Source: Apis mellifera (Eukaryota; Arthropoda; Insecta; Hymenoptera; Apidae). Taken from it: 64,000 bases of DNA. Below, one piece after another: positions 38,833 through 50,805 of this stretch (position 1 is its first letter; each line of letters starts with the position of its first letter). The notes beneath the pieces are model-generated. The model ran no database searches and was not told where the DNA came from. It worked only from the letters and a program-made list of their open reading frames with translations. Both the position numbers and the translations under genes were made by a program. The stretch covers positions 620,001 to 684,000 of the forward strand of contig NC_037653.1 in assembly GCF_003254395.2 (NCBI RefSeq), in the 5' to 3' direction.

Positions 38833-40143
38833 TATATTTATACTATATGAATACTATCTATTATATACGATATATACATAGAAATATAGATATACGAAAA
38901 AAAATTTATAATTTAATATGTATTAAATTATATTTAATGTATTTATTCAATACTTTTTGATAAATTTTATCATAATTCCTAATAATTAATATTTTTTTCT
39001 TACAAATTATATATAACATTAATCTTTTCTTATATTATCAAAATTATAATGTTAATTATTATTATTAATTTTTTAATTAATTAATATTATATATTTATTA
39101 TTAGTATTTATTATATATTTATATTTAATTATTAATAGAAAAAACATATTAAGATGTCTTTGTTTAACAAAAATTTTATATTGAACATATTTGAATATAA
39201 TATTTAATATCAGATTTGGGCAAATAATATTCAAATAAATTATTTGAAAAATAATCATTAAAATAATATATAATTTTATCTGATTGTTTATTATATGAAA
39301 TAATCATAGTTTATTCGAATATAATTAACAAATAATTTTTCTCTAGATTATTTCGTTATTTGAATTTTGTTTGAAATTTTTCATTTTATTTGATCAATTA
39401 TTTTTTCGAATAAATTCTTTAATAATTTTTCTAATTTTATTGTCAATTGTCTGAAATACAAATTTTCATATAATGTCTTATGCATATAAATAATATTATT
39501 AAAGAACAAGTAGATATGTAAAAATATACTGCGAAAAAATCGATAAATTATCGAATTTTTTTTAAGATAATTATTAAATATTCCTGTATTCTTAGTTAAT
39601 TAAATAATTTTATATCTTATGTGAAATTATTTTTTATTTTATTTGGATCAACTCTTTGAAATAAGAAATTATTTTAAAATAATTTATTTGAATAAAGTAC
39701 AAAATAAAATTACTTTACATATGTTATATTTACATTGTAAAATAAAAATAGTAAAGTATTTGAAATAATTATATCATTATATTTATATTATTATTTATAT
39801 TTTTATTTAAAATAAAATGTGTTTAATCTAGATTTTTATAAAATTTTATTCAACTATACATACATATATATATGTATAAGTTTATTATTACACTAAGCAA
39901 AACTCTTTTTATTAATATTTCTTACGTTTATTGTTATGTGTGATACAATTGATTCACATATGCAACATGTGATAACTTCAATATGATTTATAAATTTATA
40001 TTACTATATAAACGTTTTGTATAACGATAAATCAAAGCAAATAATTTTCAATAAAAAAAAATACAAGACGTCAATAATTAAAATGTTGACAATATTATAG
40101 TTTGTAATGATATTTGTGTATACGTTTATATAGTATACGCCTG
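38833..40143. other. AT-rich intergenic spacer, no gene seen
   Basis: Low-complexity AT-rich DNA between the Tigger element and the 3' end of the RIIa-domain gene. Short frames on both strands are compositional. The 3' untranslated region of the RIIa gene should lie just below 40144, but no polyadenylation site can be singled out because A/T hexamers are everywhere. Confidence 0.5.
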
Positions 40144-40345
40144 TTATACGTTGCAACACGACATTTTTTTCTCATCCACTTGTTGAACATTTGTTAATTC
40201 TTGGAATACATTTTTGTCTATAGATTCTTGTTCAGTAGACAAAAAATAGCGTAGAAGATCTAAAACTATTTGATGACGTGGTCTGTTGAAAAACTCGCCT
40301 ATAATTTCATGAACATTCGTCGAGCAATGTTTACGTAATACATTT
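40144..40345 (-). CDS. RIIa-domain protein (RIIAD1-like), last coding exon
   Basis: Acceptor TTTTTATAG|A with exon start at 40345. One base completes the Arg codon, then come 66 residues and a TAA at 40144-40146. The translation NVLRKHCSTNVHEIIGEFFN continues into RPRHQIVLDLLRYFL and a polar tail ending KKMSCCNV. This supplies the second RIIa helix and the short C-terminal segment; the order is the same as in RIIAD1, where ...LISGFFRE is followed by a P-x-x-I-x-x-F-A-A-x-Y-F type helix. The two exons together give about 134 residues, somewhat longer than the roughly 90-residue vertebrate protein because of the N-terminal tail. The C-terminal Cys-Cys pair is unusual and could be a lipidation or metal site, or nothing. 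The intron is 154 bp (40346-40499). The gene is on the same strand as robo and upstream of it. Confidence 0.72.
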
Positions 40346-40499
40346 CTATAAAAATTTTTAATAAATTATTTGTATTAAATTCAAATATCAATTTATTTTA
40401 AAATATAAGTTATATTTGTAAATTATTTATAACACGAAAATTTTACATATTTGTAAAATTTTATTTGTAAAAATTGTAAATAGAGAAGAAATAGTTTAC

Positions 40500-40702
40500 C
40501 TCAACAAAATTGAAATTAATCCTTTGATCTCTGGATGATTTTTTAAATACATTTCGTTTCTTCTTATCTCGATAGTTTTTCTCGAATTTAAACTACTTTT
40601 CTGATGTTTACTTAAAGCTCCAAGATCGTAATTTAACGTACCACGAGGCGGATCCTTGGGATGAAAGGGACGAAAATTTTTCGGAAATTGATCCATGATC
40701 AT
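40500..40702 (-). CDS. RIIa-domain protein (RIIAD1-like), first recognised coding exon
   Basis: Encodes 67 residues plus two bases. After a proline-rich N-terminal tail (MIMDQFPKNFRPFHPKDPP), the part from about residue 27 (LGALSKHQK) to the exon end reads like RIIAD1. The lead-in is followed by a helix with NEMYLKNHPEIKGLISILLR, matching the family pattern N-E-x-Y-L-x-x-H-x-E-[VI]-x-x-L-I-S. The donor AG|GTAAAC lies at 40500/40499, and the split codon AG+A gives Arg. An acceptor (TTATTTTTCAG) ends at 40715, only 12 nt before the ATG at 40702, so at least one further exon lies upstream, probably non-coding. The frame stays open to that acceptor (Cys-Thr-Cys-His), so the protein could be longer, and Met3 is an alternative start. 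RIIa folds form a dimeric helical docking surface for A-kinase-anchoring-type helices. Relatives of this size are often ciliary or sperm proteins, but that role is inference here. Confidence 0.75.
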
Positions 40703-40714
40703 GTGACATGTACA

Positions 40715-41200
40715 CTGAAAAATAATGGAAAATTAATTTACAAATAAAATCCACGTTTTTCGTATTTATATACAGATTAACGAATGTAATATGTTACTAT
40801 AAAAAAATTACCATTAAATAAAATAAAATGAAATAGACAAGATAAAATTTTTTCAAATTTTAAAAAAAGAATTTAGTGATTAACATAAAAAGAAATTCAG
40901 ACAAGATGACGTTTGAAATTTTAAAAGAAGAATTTGATGAAAAGAAAAAATGACATGTTTCTTACATATTAAATTAGTCACTAAGCAACGAAACAAACAA
41001 ATCTTTTATTTATGCAGATACACTTATTTTTTGTATATTTTCGATTGTAAAGTTAAATCCGAGATAAACGAGCGACAGACGCATGCGATTTGACAGCTTC
41101 TATTTAAAGATATAATACACGTGAGTGCAATCTCGCTATTCAAAATATATACACCTAAATGTACCGATTTATCGCTGTGAAATATCATCGACAGTCTCAT
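40715..41200 (-). promoter_or_regulatory. Upstream part of RIIa-domain gene, possible 5' exon and promoter
   Basis: The acceptor at 40715 requires an upstream exon. A possible donor (TATGTAAGA read on the minus strand) lies near 40970, and the GC-richer block at about 41040-41180 would suit a promoter. There is no clear coding potential. Exact exon ends cannot be fixed from sequence alone. Confidence 0.3.
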
Positions 41201-43162
41201 TTCTATTTGATTGCATTGAAAAATTAATCTTATAAAAAAGATTAAAAAAAGAAAAAAAAATATGATTCACATATTTTGAAAATGAAATAACAAAGAAAAA
41301 TTAAATGTTTGCTATGTTTCCTCTCAATAGAATATAATAGAATATAATGTTTCAAACTGCAATTATAATATTAAAAATTAATCAAATAATTTGTTGTATT
41401 TTCGCAATTGTATATTCAAATTTATAAAATGAGATTGAAAATAATAATCTGAATTTGAAATATGATAACTTAGAAAATGATAATATGATACGACAAATTT
41501 ATAAAAGGGAAATTGGATATAATATTCTGATTTTGAAATATGATAACTCAAAGACACGTATAATAGAAGTGTTTATGATATATAAATCTTATATATTTAT
41601 CTGAAATTTGAAATTGGGCCAAAATTATTTATTAATTTGCCTTATGATAAGTTGAAAATAAATAACAAAATTATTAATAAAAATTCGGAATTAAAAATAT
41701 TATCATCTACGTAGAATTAATAGTATAATTCAATTTTAATTTAAAAAATTAAAATATCAATGAATAAAGATATTCAATGAATTAAATTAAATTAGTATAT
41801 AGTATATAGTATAAATAAAAAATAAAATATTTGTATTTACATTAAAAAGATAAAAATAATTAAAAATAATAGGATTTTTTTCCAAATTAAAAATTATTTT
41901 ATATCACAATTGAAATATAATGAAATATATATGTTATTTTTAATATTACATAAATTACTTTTTTATAGATTCTACATATGCCTTAATTTTTATATTCAAA
42001 AGTGTAAATAATAGACAAACAAGACGCTAATATTCCTTGTAAAATATTTTTTTATTAGTTATAATATAACTTTCGATTTTAATCGTCTATGCTTTTCATC
42101 TTAAATTGCAAATTTTGATTAACGAGGTGTATAAAAACGGTAAATAAAACATGTAGGAAGATTAATCCCTGGGGCAAACTTTTTTTTTTTTATTATTTTC
42201 CATGAGCAACGTGGATCGTTTATATTCATAACTATTTTTTCTTACTGTTCTAGGCTTTTAAAAAAATCTAAAATATTATCGAAGCTCTTATTTCATTATA
42301 CACAATTTTAATTGTTCAGTAAAATTTGAAATATTTATCGATAAAAACAAGAATCCTTTCGAAGAAATTTAAAAATGAAATTTTTTTCAGCACATAAATG
42401 ATCCAGATAATCCACGGAAGCTTAAAGATTAGAAAAAAGAAAAAACTCCTATTTGCATAGGAAATAGTTACGTTATAAGCATTTAAAATTACATATTTTA
42501 AATTTTAAAACACTAATGGAAAATTAGGATATTGAACAATTTTTCTTTCAATTGTTATCATGACTATGATACTTTTCGAATTAACGAAAATTATTATTGG
42601 AATTTAATATGTTACATTCGATTTTATATTATTTTATGCATATATGTAATATACATGCATCTCCGCCCATAAATTATCTAATATTTAATAATATGTTTTA
42701 GGATACGGAAAAATGAATATTATAATTGAAATATACGTATAACATTGATAATAATTACATTATAAAGAAATATCAATAATATTTTAATAATCTTAATATA
42801 AATTTGTTTTAATGTGTTAAGCGTAATAAATAATAATAACGTACAATATTATTTATTGAAAGACGTAAGTAGAATAATTTATTGTTATATTATAAGATAT
42901 TAAGATGTGTTATGAACATATAAAATACATATTATGAATATTTTTTAATTTAAAGAAAAATATTATTTATTATAATATTATTAAATATTTTCATTTTCTC
43001 AATAATATTATAATTATGTTTAATTTACAATTAAATGGAAAAAGGATTTAGGAAAAATATATTAAAAGTTTATTAATATTAAAAAAAATAAATTCATAAG
43101 GTGAGTATTAATTATTATTCTTAATCAAAAATATAACACATTCCTTGATGAGAATATATATA
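41201..43162. other. AT-rich intergenic DNA, no gene seen
   Basis: Low-complexity DNA. A slightly GC-richer patch with CCCTGGGGC occurs at about 42160-42180. No coherent open frame, repeat array or element boundary was recognised. Confidence 0.45.
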
Positions 43163-43664
43163 CAGGGTGTCCCAAAAATCAACCTTGATTAACAAGAGTT
43201 AACTGATGATTCTTGAAATGAAATTTTAAGCAATTTTTTGCGAAAATGTTTTTTCATTCGTTAATAAATTATTTATTTTTTATTTGAAAAATATTAAGCC
43301 AATCATTAAAAATATCTGTTACTAGGATAATATTGGATATCTGCTTGAATGAACAATATATTGCTCGAACATATATCGAAGCTAATTAACTCATCAATAA
43401 GATATAATGCGATATAACTTTTATTTAATAATTATTCGATACATTTGCTTCGACATTCATTGTTTTCATTGTTTGTTCAAACCTGACAACTTGTTGGCAG
43501 CACATATCCAACACTACAATAATAGCTCTACGCGGTTTGTAATTGACCAGTGTTTTTCATTAAAAACTCGTTATTAAAGTCGAAATGAAAATTTTCACAA
43601 ACAATTGCTTGAAATCACCTCAGGAATTAGTTAAATATTGTTGGTCGACTTTTGGAACACTTTA
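43163..43664. mobile_element. Foldback element family A, near-complete copy
   Basis: Starts TA|CAGGGTGTCCCAAAAATCAACC. The right end reverse-complemented reads TAAAGTGTTCCAAAAGTCGACC, an imperfect inverse. Similarity of the two arms continues inward through CTTGAAAT..AAGCAATT..TTTGCGAAAATG (left) and GAGGTGATTTCAAGCAATTG then TTTGTGAAAATTTTC (right), and on to GGATATCTGC versus GGATATGTGC. About 500 bp is therefore mostly one imperfect palindrome of two arms of roughly 240 bp. No coding capacity. Two further copies lie at 50576-50805 and 52566-52862. Confidence 0.7.
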
Positions 43665-44246
43665 CAATGTATATTTTTCAAACTATAGGTAGTTTCAAGT
43701 AGAATTTATTTCAAGAACAACATGTTATTATTATCATAACCTCAATTTCTTCTAAATGGATAAGATTTCAATGTAAGTTTTTTTTTTTTTGTTAAATAGA
43801 ATAATTTTTAACTCTTATTTCCATTATTTCCTTATTCTCGATATTCTTTATGAAAACATATTAATTCATATCAAAAAAATCATTAATTTAAAAAATATTT
43901 TAGATTGAATTTTGTAAAAGTATAAGAAAATGAAAAAAACACGAAAGTATCGCTTTATTTTTTTTTTTTTTTTCATTCACTATACTACTTTTCTTTTACA
44001 AATTTGTAAGTTCTAAAATATCTTTTAAACTAATAATTAATAACATTAAAAATTATATGATTTTTATATTTGAAAAAAATAAAGATTATTTTGAAATTAT
44101 AGAATCTTATTTAATTATTTAAAACAGATTTATGATCGTTGAAACTATATAAGTTTTACTTAAAACATTTTCTCAAATCATCATTTTAGTTTGGAATATA
44201 ATTGCGTTTAAAGATAGAATACGCCATGTAAAAACGTGTATATTAA

Positions 44247-44399
44247 TTATGTACAAAGTAAGGTTGTAATAGAACTTTCGTATGTTATTGCTTCTATTAA
44301 AATTTCTTCACTTCGTGAAACTTCTGATGAAATCTTGTTCAGAAAATTTTCTTCTTCATTATTAATATTGTCCACATGTGCAATAACGTGTAATAATGT
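44247..44399 (-). CDS. Candidate terminal coding exon, unknown product
   Basis: On the minus strand an acceptor, ATTCCTCTATAG|AC, is followed by 50 in-frame codons and TAA at 44247. The translation is TLLHVIAHVDNINNEEENFL then NKISSEVSRSEEILIEAITY and ESSITTLLCT. It is rich in charged residues with heptad-like spacing, a plausible amphipathic helix. Upstream on the same strand an open segment with LKEYWNSMKC and YAFSYVELLRNLFAY could be the preceding exon, but no good donor connects it in phase. The plus strand is also open (44236-44589 from a GTG) and looks like a shadow. No family was recognised. It could equally be a fossil of a transposon gene. Confidence 0.28.
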   Translation of the reverse strand, partial: TLLHVIAHVDNINNEEENFLNKISSEVSRSEEILIEAITYESSITTLLCT

Positions 44400-44635
44400 C
44401 TATAGAGGAATAGATTCTACTTCATTGGAAAATTTCAGTAGGCGAAGAGATTACGTAACAATTCCACGTATGAAAATGCATATAAATAAGTACATTTCAT
44501 GCTATTCCAGTATTCTTTTAACCTATCAAATTTCTAATCTTGTTGTTATATTATTCAAAAAATCTATGTGTTTTATTCATGAATTATAATTAAAATTTTT
44601 TATCAGTAAATTAGAATATTAAAAATCACGTAATA

Positions 44636-44830
44636 GATTGCAGATGTTTATGCAATTATGGAAAATTTAAATGTATAAAAATCTATAGAATATGTATAAT
44701 GTCCAAAAATATATAAAATATTCAAAATAATTTACATATTATGATATGTAAAGAGTGAAATATCTTTATTTTAGTATTATTTCTGTAATTATGATTCATA
44801 AAAATTTAAATTTGCATTAATATCTAATTA
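44636..44830 (+). repeat. Dispersed repeat family C, copy 1
   Basis: Begins ATTGCAGATGTTTATGCAAT and aligns along its length with 54617-54830. Shared blocks include TATGGAAAATTTA, ATATTATGATAT, CTTTATTTTA and ATTCATAAAAATTT. A weaker third copy appears near 56888. It lies next to family B copies in two places (44.6/45.1 kb and 54.5/54.6 kb), so B and C may be parts of one element. Confidence 0.5.
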
Positions 44831-45117
44831 TAGAATTGATTTCATGTCAAATAGAAAAGAAAAAAAACCTTTATGAAATTTATTTATTCATATATTATTA
44901 TTGTAAAATGAAAATTATTAAAAAACAATTTTTTACAACAAAATAAAATAAAAATCAAGAATTTTGTTTGAAATTTTTTTAATTATTTGAAATTAAAGAA
45001 CAAAAATATTCTTAAACAAATTTTTCTATACAAACAAATATGAAATTACTCAAGTACAGTGGAGCATAGTGATCCTCAAAGTTTTCTAAAACTTGTTCGA
45101 GATAAGCTTAATCAGCA

Positions 45118-45275
45118 TTTCTCTATCTTTGTCTCTGTCCCGTTTCATTTAAAGTAAATTTAAATTGCTAATAACTTAATAAATAAACCACAAGCGAGAT
45201 TTTTGTATGCCAACTTTTATGTTTGTTTTTGTTTTTAGAATCGAAAAAAATTAAATATATTAACATTTTATATAA
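45118..45275 (+). repeat. Dispersed repeat family B, copy 2
   Basis: Matches 2085-2290: CCCGTTTCATTTAA, AATTTAAATTG, CTTAATAAATAAACCACAAGCGA, T-rich block, TATGCCAACTTTTATG and ATATTAACATTTTATAT occur in the same order with similar spacing. Confidence 0.55.
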
Positions 45276-45667
45276 ATAAATAAATTTAGATTTGATTTAG
45301 ATGTATTTTTAATAATTCTAGTGATTTATTAAAAATTTAATAATTCATAGAATATAAAAAATATTTATTTATTAACAAAATTTCAATATATGTAAAAATA
45401 TATGTAAATAATATTTATGTTTTTAAATTTCTGAGTTCACAAAAAGAAAATATTCTATATCTGTTGTTAAAATATTAACAAATATTTAGAAAAAATAATC
45501 TTGAAAAAAATATATGCATAATAATTATTCGTATTCGTATACAGTCACATTTTATAAATGTACGATGTAAATATTATAATTTAAATATAAAAAAAAATAA
45601 AATTTATTTAAAATATCATATACTGCACAAATGGGTTATAGAATATATAAGATCATTTATATATAAT

Positions 45668-45709
45668 CATAATTCATAATTGATTATATATAATCAATTA
45701 TGAATTATG
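45668..45709. repeat. Perfect 19-bp-arm hairpin
   Basis: Arms CATAATTCATAATTGATTA and TAATCAATTATGAATTATG are exact inverse complements around a TATA loop. In AT-rich DNA shorter palindromes are expected by chance; a perfect 19-bp arm is notable but may reflect a foldback or DNA-strand-switch event. Confidence 0.9.
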
Positions 45710-46934
45710 GAAATCTTATACAGAATTATATGAGAAATAAAAAAACAGAAGAAATTAGTCATCAGTAAATTCATTCGTATATGTATATCATTTTTTTTAT
45801 TAAATCGATTTCAAATTTATCATGATAAAATATTCCATATAAAAAAATTTCAATAAGGAAAATTGAAAAAAACTAGTTTATAAAAAAAGTGATGTATAAA
45901 AAAAATAATAAAATTTAAATCATTATAATTATGTGATAATAAAGAGTCTTAAATTTGAAACTTTTATTATTTACTTAGATTATAAACTATGTTCTTTATA
46001 AATTGTAATTTTTTTTTCATTTCTTTTTTTTTATACATGTAATATGTTTTACAAATTATTTACGACAATACATTTCATTTAAATGTTTAAAATTTAATAT
46101 ATAATATTAGTGAATTTATTAATGTTCAAATTATTTTTGTACTTTTTGCAATTCTTGTTGCAAATTGTTCTTAAATTGTTTATAATTACTGAAGAAATTG
46201 TAAAATTATTATGTTCACTAATTTGTTGTATTTTTCTATTTCTTATATTGATGGAAGAATTTAATTAATTCATATTTAAAAATGATTTTAATCTTACGTA
46301 TTTTTATATCTTCATTATTTTATAACACATGATAAATAAATTTTTACTTTTTTAATATTTAAATTATAATATTCATATCATTTACTTAATGAAGCATTGT
46401 ATAAATATTAAGTATATATTTTTATTTGAAATTTTTTAATATTTTAATAACAAATATAGGCAATTCAATTTTTTTTTCTTCATATTATTCTCTAACTTCT
46501 ATATGAATATAAAAATAGATATATAAAAGTTGAGAAGGAATAAACATATCTCGAAAATGAAAAGAGGTTATTAATCGGAATGAAAGTATAATTTATTAGC
46601 TTTAAAATATGCTTATTTTTGAACGTAATCTTCTTCTAATGTTTCTTCTAAAATATTCACAATCCGAATTTAAAATTGTTCATAGTGAAATCAATACTTT
46701 TAAAATTCTTTTTAAAGAATCTGAATATCATAAGTCACAAAGTATTGAATTCAGATAATTTGAAGTTTTATATATAAGTAACTAGATTATAAATATTTAA
46801 ACATATTTAAATAATGATTAAAAGTATCCAAATATATATATCTATTTTTATTGATATTTTTTAATTTACTTGAAGAAAATAAGAATCCAAAAAATAATCT
46901 TTATTTTAAGAAAAGAAACAAGGAAATAATTTTT

Positions 46935-47095
46935 GTTTTCAATATACATAGAAACGAAATATTTGGGCAAAATACGCAGCAGTGGTATTCATGATGGCAA
47001 ATGCCTTGTTTATATTTTAATTTATTGCAATGAGACAACCATTATGAACACCACTGCATATTTTGCCAAACTATTTTATTTCTATATTGAAATTA
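46935..47095 (+). ncRNA. Long imperfect hairpin, possible small-RNA precursor or foldback MITE
   Basis: The left arm (about 46937-46997) and right arm (about 47039-47095) are inverted copies of about 60 bp with a few mismatches, one G:U-type pair and a 3-nt bulge. Left core TTTGGGCAAAATACGCAGCA then GTGGTATTCATGATGG; the right core, inverted, is TTTGGCAAAATATGCAGTGG then TGTTCATAATGG. The loop is about 41 nt. The arms are richer in GC than the surroundings. The open frame across it (46933-47184, non-ATG start) is a by-product. Either strand could be transcribed. The stem is longer than usual for an animal pre-miRNA, so a foldback transposon or hairpin-siRNA locus is equally likely. Confidence 0.35.
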
Positions 47096-47804
47096 AAAAT
47101 GATTTCATAGATTCTCTTGATTTTGTTTTCAGAAGAAAGATCTATTTTGTTATATTATTTGAATGTATTACACTTTTTCTTTAATTTTTGAAATAAATTC
47201 AAAATTATTAATAAAAATTGTTAATAAAACACATTTCATAATCTATTTATATCATTTTATTTGAAAGAATTTATAGAATTTATCAAGAACAAATTGAATA
47301 ATTATTATTGTAAAAATATATAATATATAATTTTCAAAAAATTTTTTTTGGAATTGACTTTTTCAAAAATTCTAAAAAAAAACATTTTGTAGATTTATGT
47401 TTAGCACATTAATAAAATATCTATTAAAAGTTATAAAATAAAATGAATATTATTAATTATTTTTTAAAAACTTGTTTAATTATATTAAAAATACAAAAAT
47501 ATGATAATATGAGAATATGATAATATTTTATATTTTAAATTATAAAAATGTTTTTTTTTTTTACAATTAAAAAATCTTTTGAAAGAATCTTACAAACAGT
47601 ACTCAAAAGTATATTGATTAATAATATTTGAATTTGAATCATTAAAAATTCTAGAAAGAAAAAATCAGATAAAAAATATTCATTTTGTTCTAGAAAGAAA
47701 GATAGAAAAAGACAAATAACATGTGTTTTATATAAAAAAATTTTGCGAAATATAGAATTGCAATCTGTTTTGATTAATAAATCAAAAAATATTAAAAATT
47801 GTTT

Positions 47805-47886
47805 ATATAAATTATATTTTCTATTTATTAATAATTAATCATTTAATATAAATTATATTTTCTATTTATTAATAATTAATCATTTT
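47805..47886. repeat. 41-bp tandem duplication
   Basis: ATATAAATTATATTTTCTAT plus TTATTAATAATTAATCATTTA occurs twice in direct succession (47805-47845 and 47846-47886) with essentially no differences. Confidence 0.9.
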
Positions 47887-50575
47887 ACATAGTAAATGGA
47901 ACAATCAAAAATATATTATATATAAGAAAATATAAGAAAATATAAAAAAATCATTCAAAAATTATATATACTTTTTTTGCAAAATAAATTTTTTTTCAAA
48001 ATAATTATTATATTTTAATATTCTGTTTTTAAATGAAAATGTTATAATCATCTTTTCTTAAAATATTTAAAAAATAAAAATGGAAAGAAACTTATACAAA
48101 TATTCAATAGTATTTAAAATATTTATGTTTCATTTTCATAGGTTGCTATATCATAATGTCATATACATTTGAAAATAGAATAATGTTATTCTAAGATTGA
48201 ATGTAATGATGTTTGGTTTCATACAAATGTATGAAAATATATGAAAATTTTTAAATTTCTTCTTAGTTTTAATAAATGTTAAAATTAGCATGTCATAGAA
48301 ATAGTATATATAGAAATAGTATTATCAATTAATATTGTATAATCTATCTTAAATTTCTTTTTTTTATCATATATATTTTTATTTATTATTAAATTTTCTT
48401 ATTTTATTTATTTTGAATGTAAATTATTTTTAAATTAATTAATAAAAACACAAAATAATTAATTATGAAAGAGTTTTTGTTTATTTATATCATAATTAAA
48501 AATAATATCCTGCCAACATGTTACATATATATACAATAATAACAACTAATTATTGTTATTATAAATTTTTATAAATAATTCTCCATAGTCATTATCACGA
48601 TTAGAATGATTTTCGAAATAACTTTTAAATAGTACCAAAAAAAATTGTAATAAAGTGAAACAGAATAAAAAAAGAAGAGATGTATAAACATCAGATTTTT
48701 AAAATAACAATCTTATTTAATCAAGTAAAAAATCAATAATTGAAAAGGAATATAAATTATAAAATATGTAAACAAATAGAATTTAAAAGTGAGAAAATGC
48801 TTCCTTTTCTTAAATATTTTTAAATATTTTTTTTCACATCATTAATCATAATACTATGAGACATTAAATAATTTGTATTTTTGATATCTATGCTTTCAAC
48901 TCATAATTGGTTATACTTCAAAAAAGTATATAAGTGATATAATAGATATTTTTCTTAATCAACTCGTATGAAAACAGAATATATAAACGAAAGTCGATTA
49001 AATCTGACAATATTGTTTATAAACAATAAATAAAGTAAAAATATATAAAAACATATGTATATGAATATTATATAAATATAATGTATTACTTATAACTCCT
49101 TATATAAATTCCATTAATACATTTAATAAACATGTGACATTTTTTGAGAATCTAAAATAAAATTAATATACAAATAAAATTGGTATAAAAATTTTAATTA
49201 GTATTATATGATACATTAATTTTCACGAATTTTAACAATCTATTTTAGAACGAAATTTTATATAATGTCTAATTATATTTTATATTTTTTCAATATATCA
49301 AAATAAAATATCATTTTATTTTTCATTTTATTCTGTATTATTACAAATGTTATCGATAAGATTCGAAATATTTTATTTTCTTTGCTTTTGTTGATACTTT
49401 TTATTTTTTCGTTATATAATTTCTTAGCTGTAATTTCTTTGTAGCTGTAAAATTCAGGAAAAATTTTAATTTGCAATATAAGCTAACCAATGATAAAAAG
49501 TGTATATAGAAATATTTTAAATGAAAAATTTTAAACTCAAAAATTGTTAAAATTAACATTTTCCCTTTTTTTGCTAAAATTTTACAGGATATTTTATAGA
49601 AAATATTTCATATTCGTGAAATCCTTTCACGAACATGAATTCATATTAATTAAACGGAAAATCATTGGTAGAAGAAATTAGATGGATTCTTATTATTTGA
49701 ATAATATGTATGTATTTTACAGGAAATATTTTGTGAAATTCTTTTGAACTCGGTATTAACCGAACGAAAAATCATAATTGGTGAGAATAATTAAACGAAT
49801 TTTTATTATACGTATAAATAACCTGATTTTATAAACCTACTTATTCTCTGATTCATATAAAATTCCACTAATCTACATTCAATATATATGTTTCTAACTT
49901 AATAAAGATGTAGAATAAATTCTTTTATTTGTTCTCGAGAAAATTGAATTTAAAAAATTCATCGATTATGATTGTATATATTTAATTTTAATTTTCTCAA
50001 AAACAAAAATTCAAATAAATAATAAATTTTATTCTATATATTTTTTATTCATATATGGAATAATTTATTCATATCCAAATGGAAATTAAAAAATTTCATT
50101 TGTATTTGAAAAATTTGATATGTTTAAAAATAGAATTTTAAAAATAAAATAAAAAAAATTTTATTTCTTTTTTTTTTAAATCATAAATAAAATAATTTTT
50201 CAGTCAGTTATGTACAATTTAGGATACTTTCTGGGATTCGTTTATATAACGAATATATTATTATATATTTATATAACGAATATATATTATATATTTTATA
50301 TATATATATAATAAATAAAACTAATTATAATATTGTATTTTCATTATTTACTTCATTTTATCTAACATATTATGTAATTATTATAACAATCATATTATTA
50401 TTATAATTTGATTTTTTATTGTACTAATTAAATTAAATATTATTTTTCATTATTCATTATTATCATAAATACAATATTATAATTATAGACAATAGAGTTG
50501 TGCTCCGATTTACGTTACTAATTACGTCCAATTGGTATATAAAAAAATATAAAAAACAAGTTGGAATAGTGGATA
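47887..50575. other. AT-rich intergenic DNA, no gene seen
   Basis: No credible frame, element end or island was recognised. Short repeats of the TATAACGAATATAT type occur near 50245-50300. Confidence 0.45.
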
Positions 50576-50805
50576 CAATGTGAATGTCCCAAAAATCGAA
50601 CAAAGCTTAAACAGTGAATTTCTGAGGTAATTTTAAACAACTTTTTTCTTTGCGAAAATTTTCATTTCGACTTTGTTAACGAGTTATTATCGAAAAACAT
50701 TGACCAATTACAAAGCAGTTCTGTGATGTTGTAGCGTTGGATATGTGCCGTCGGCGAATGGTCAAGCTCTAACAAACAAAGCAATATATGTCAAAGCTAG
50801 TTTAT
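50576..50805 (+). mobile_element. Foldback element family A, single-arm copy
   Basis: Runs from ATGTCCCAAAAATCGAAC through CTGAGGTAATTTTAAACAAC, TTTGCGAAAATTTTCATTTC, AACGAGTTATT and TTGGATATGTGCCG. It matches the right arm of the copy at 43163-43664 when that is reverse-complemented. Only one arm is present; the rest is replaced by (TA)-rich DNA. Some bases in this copy (GTTGGATATGTGCC) are closer to the presumed consensus. Confidence 0.65.
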
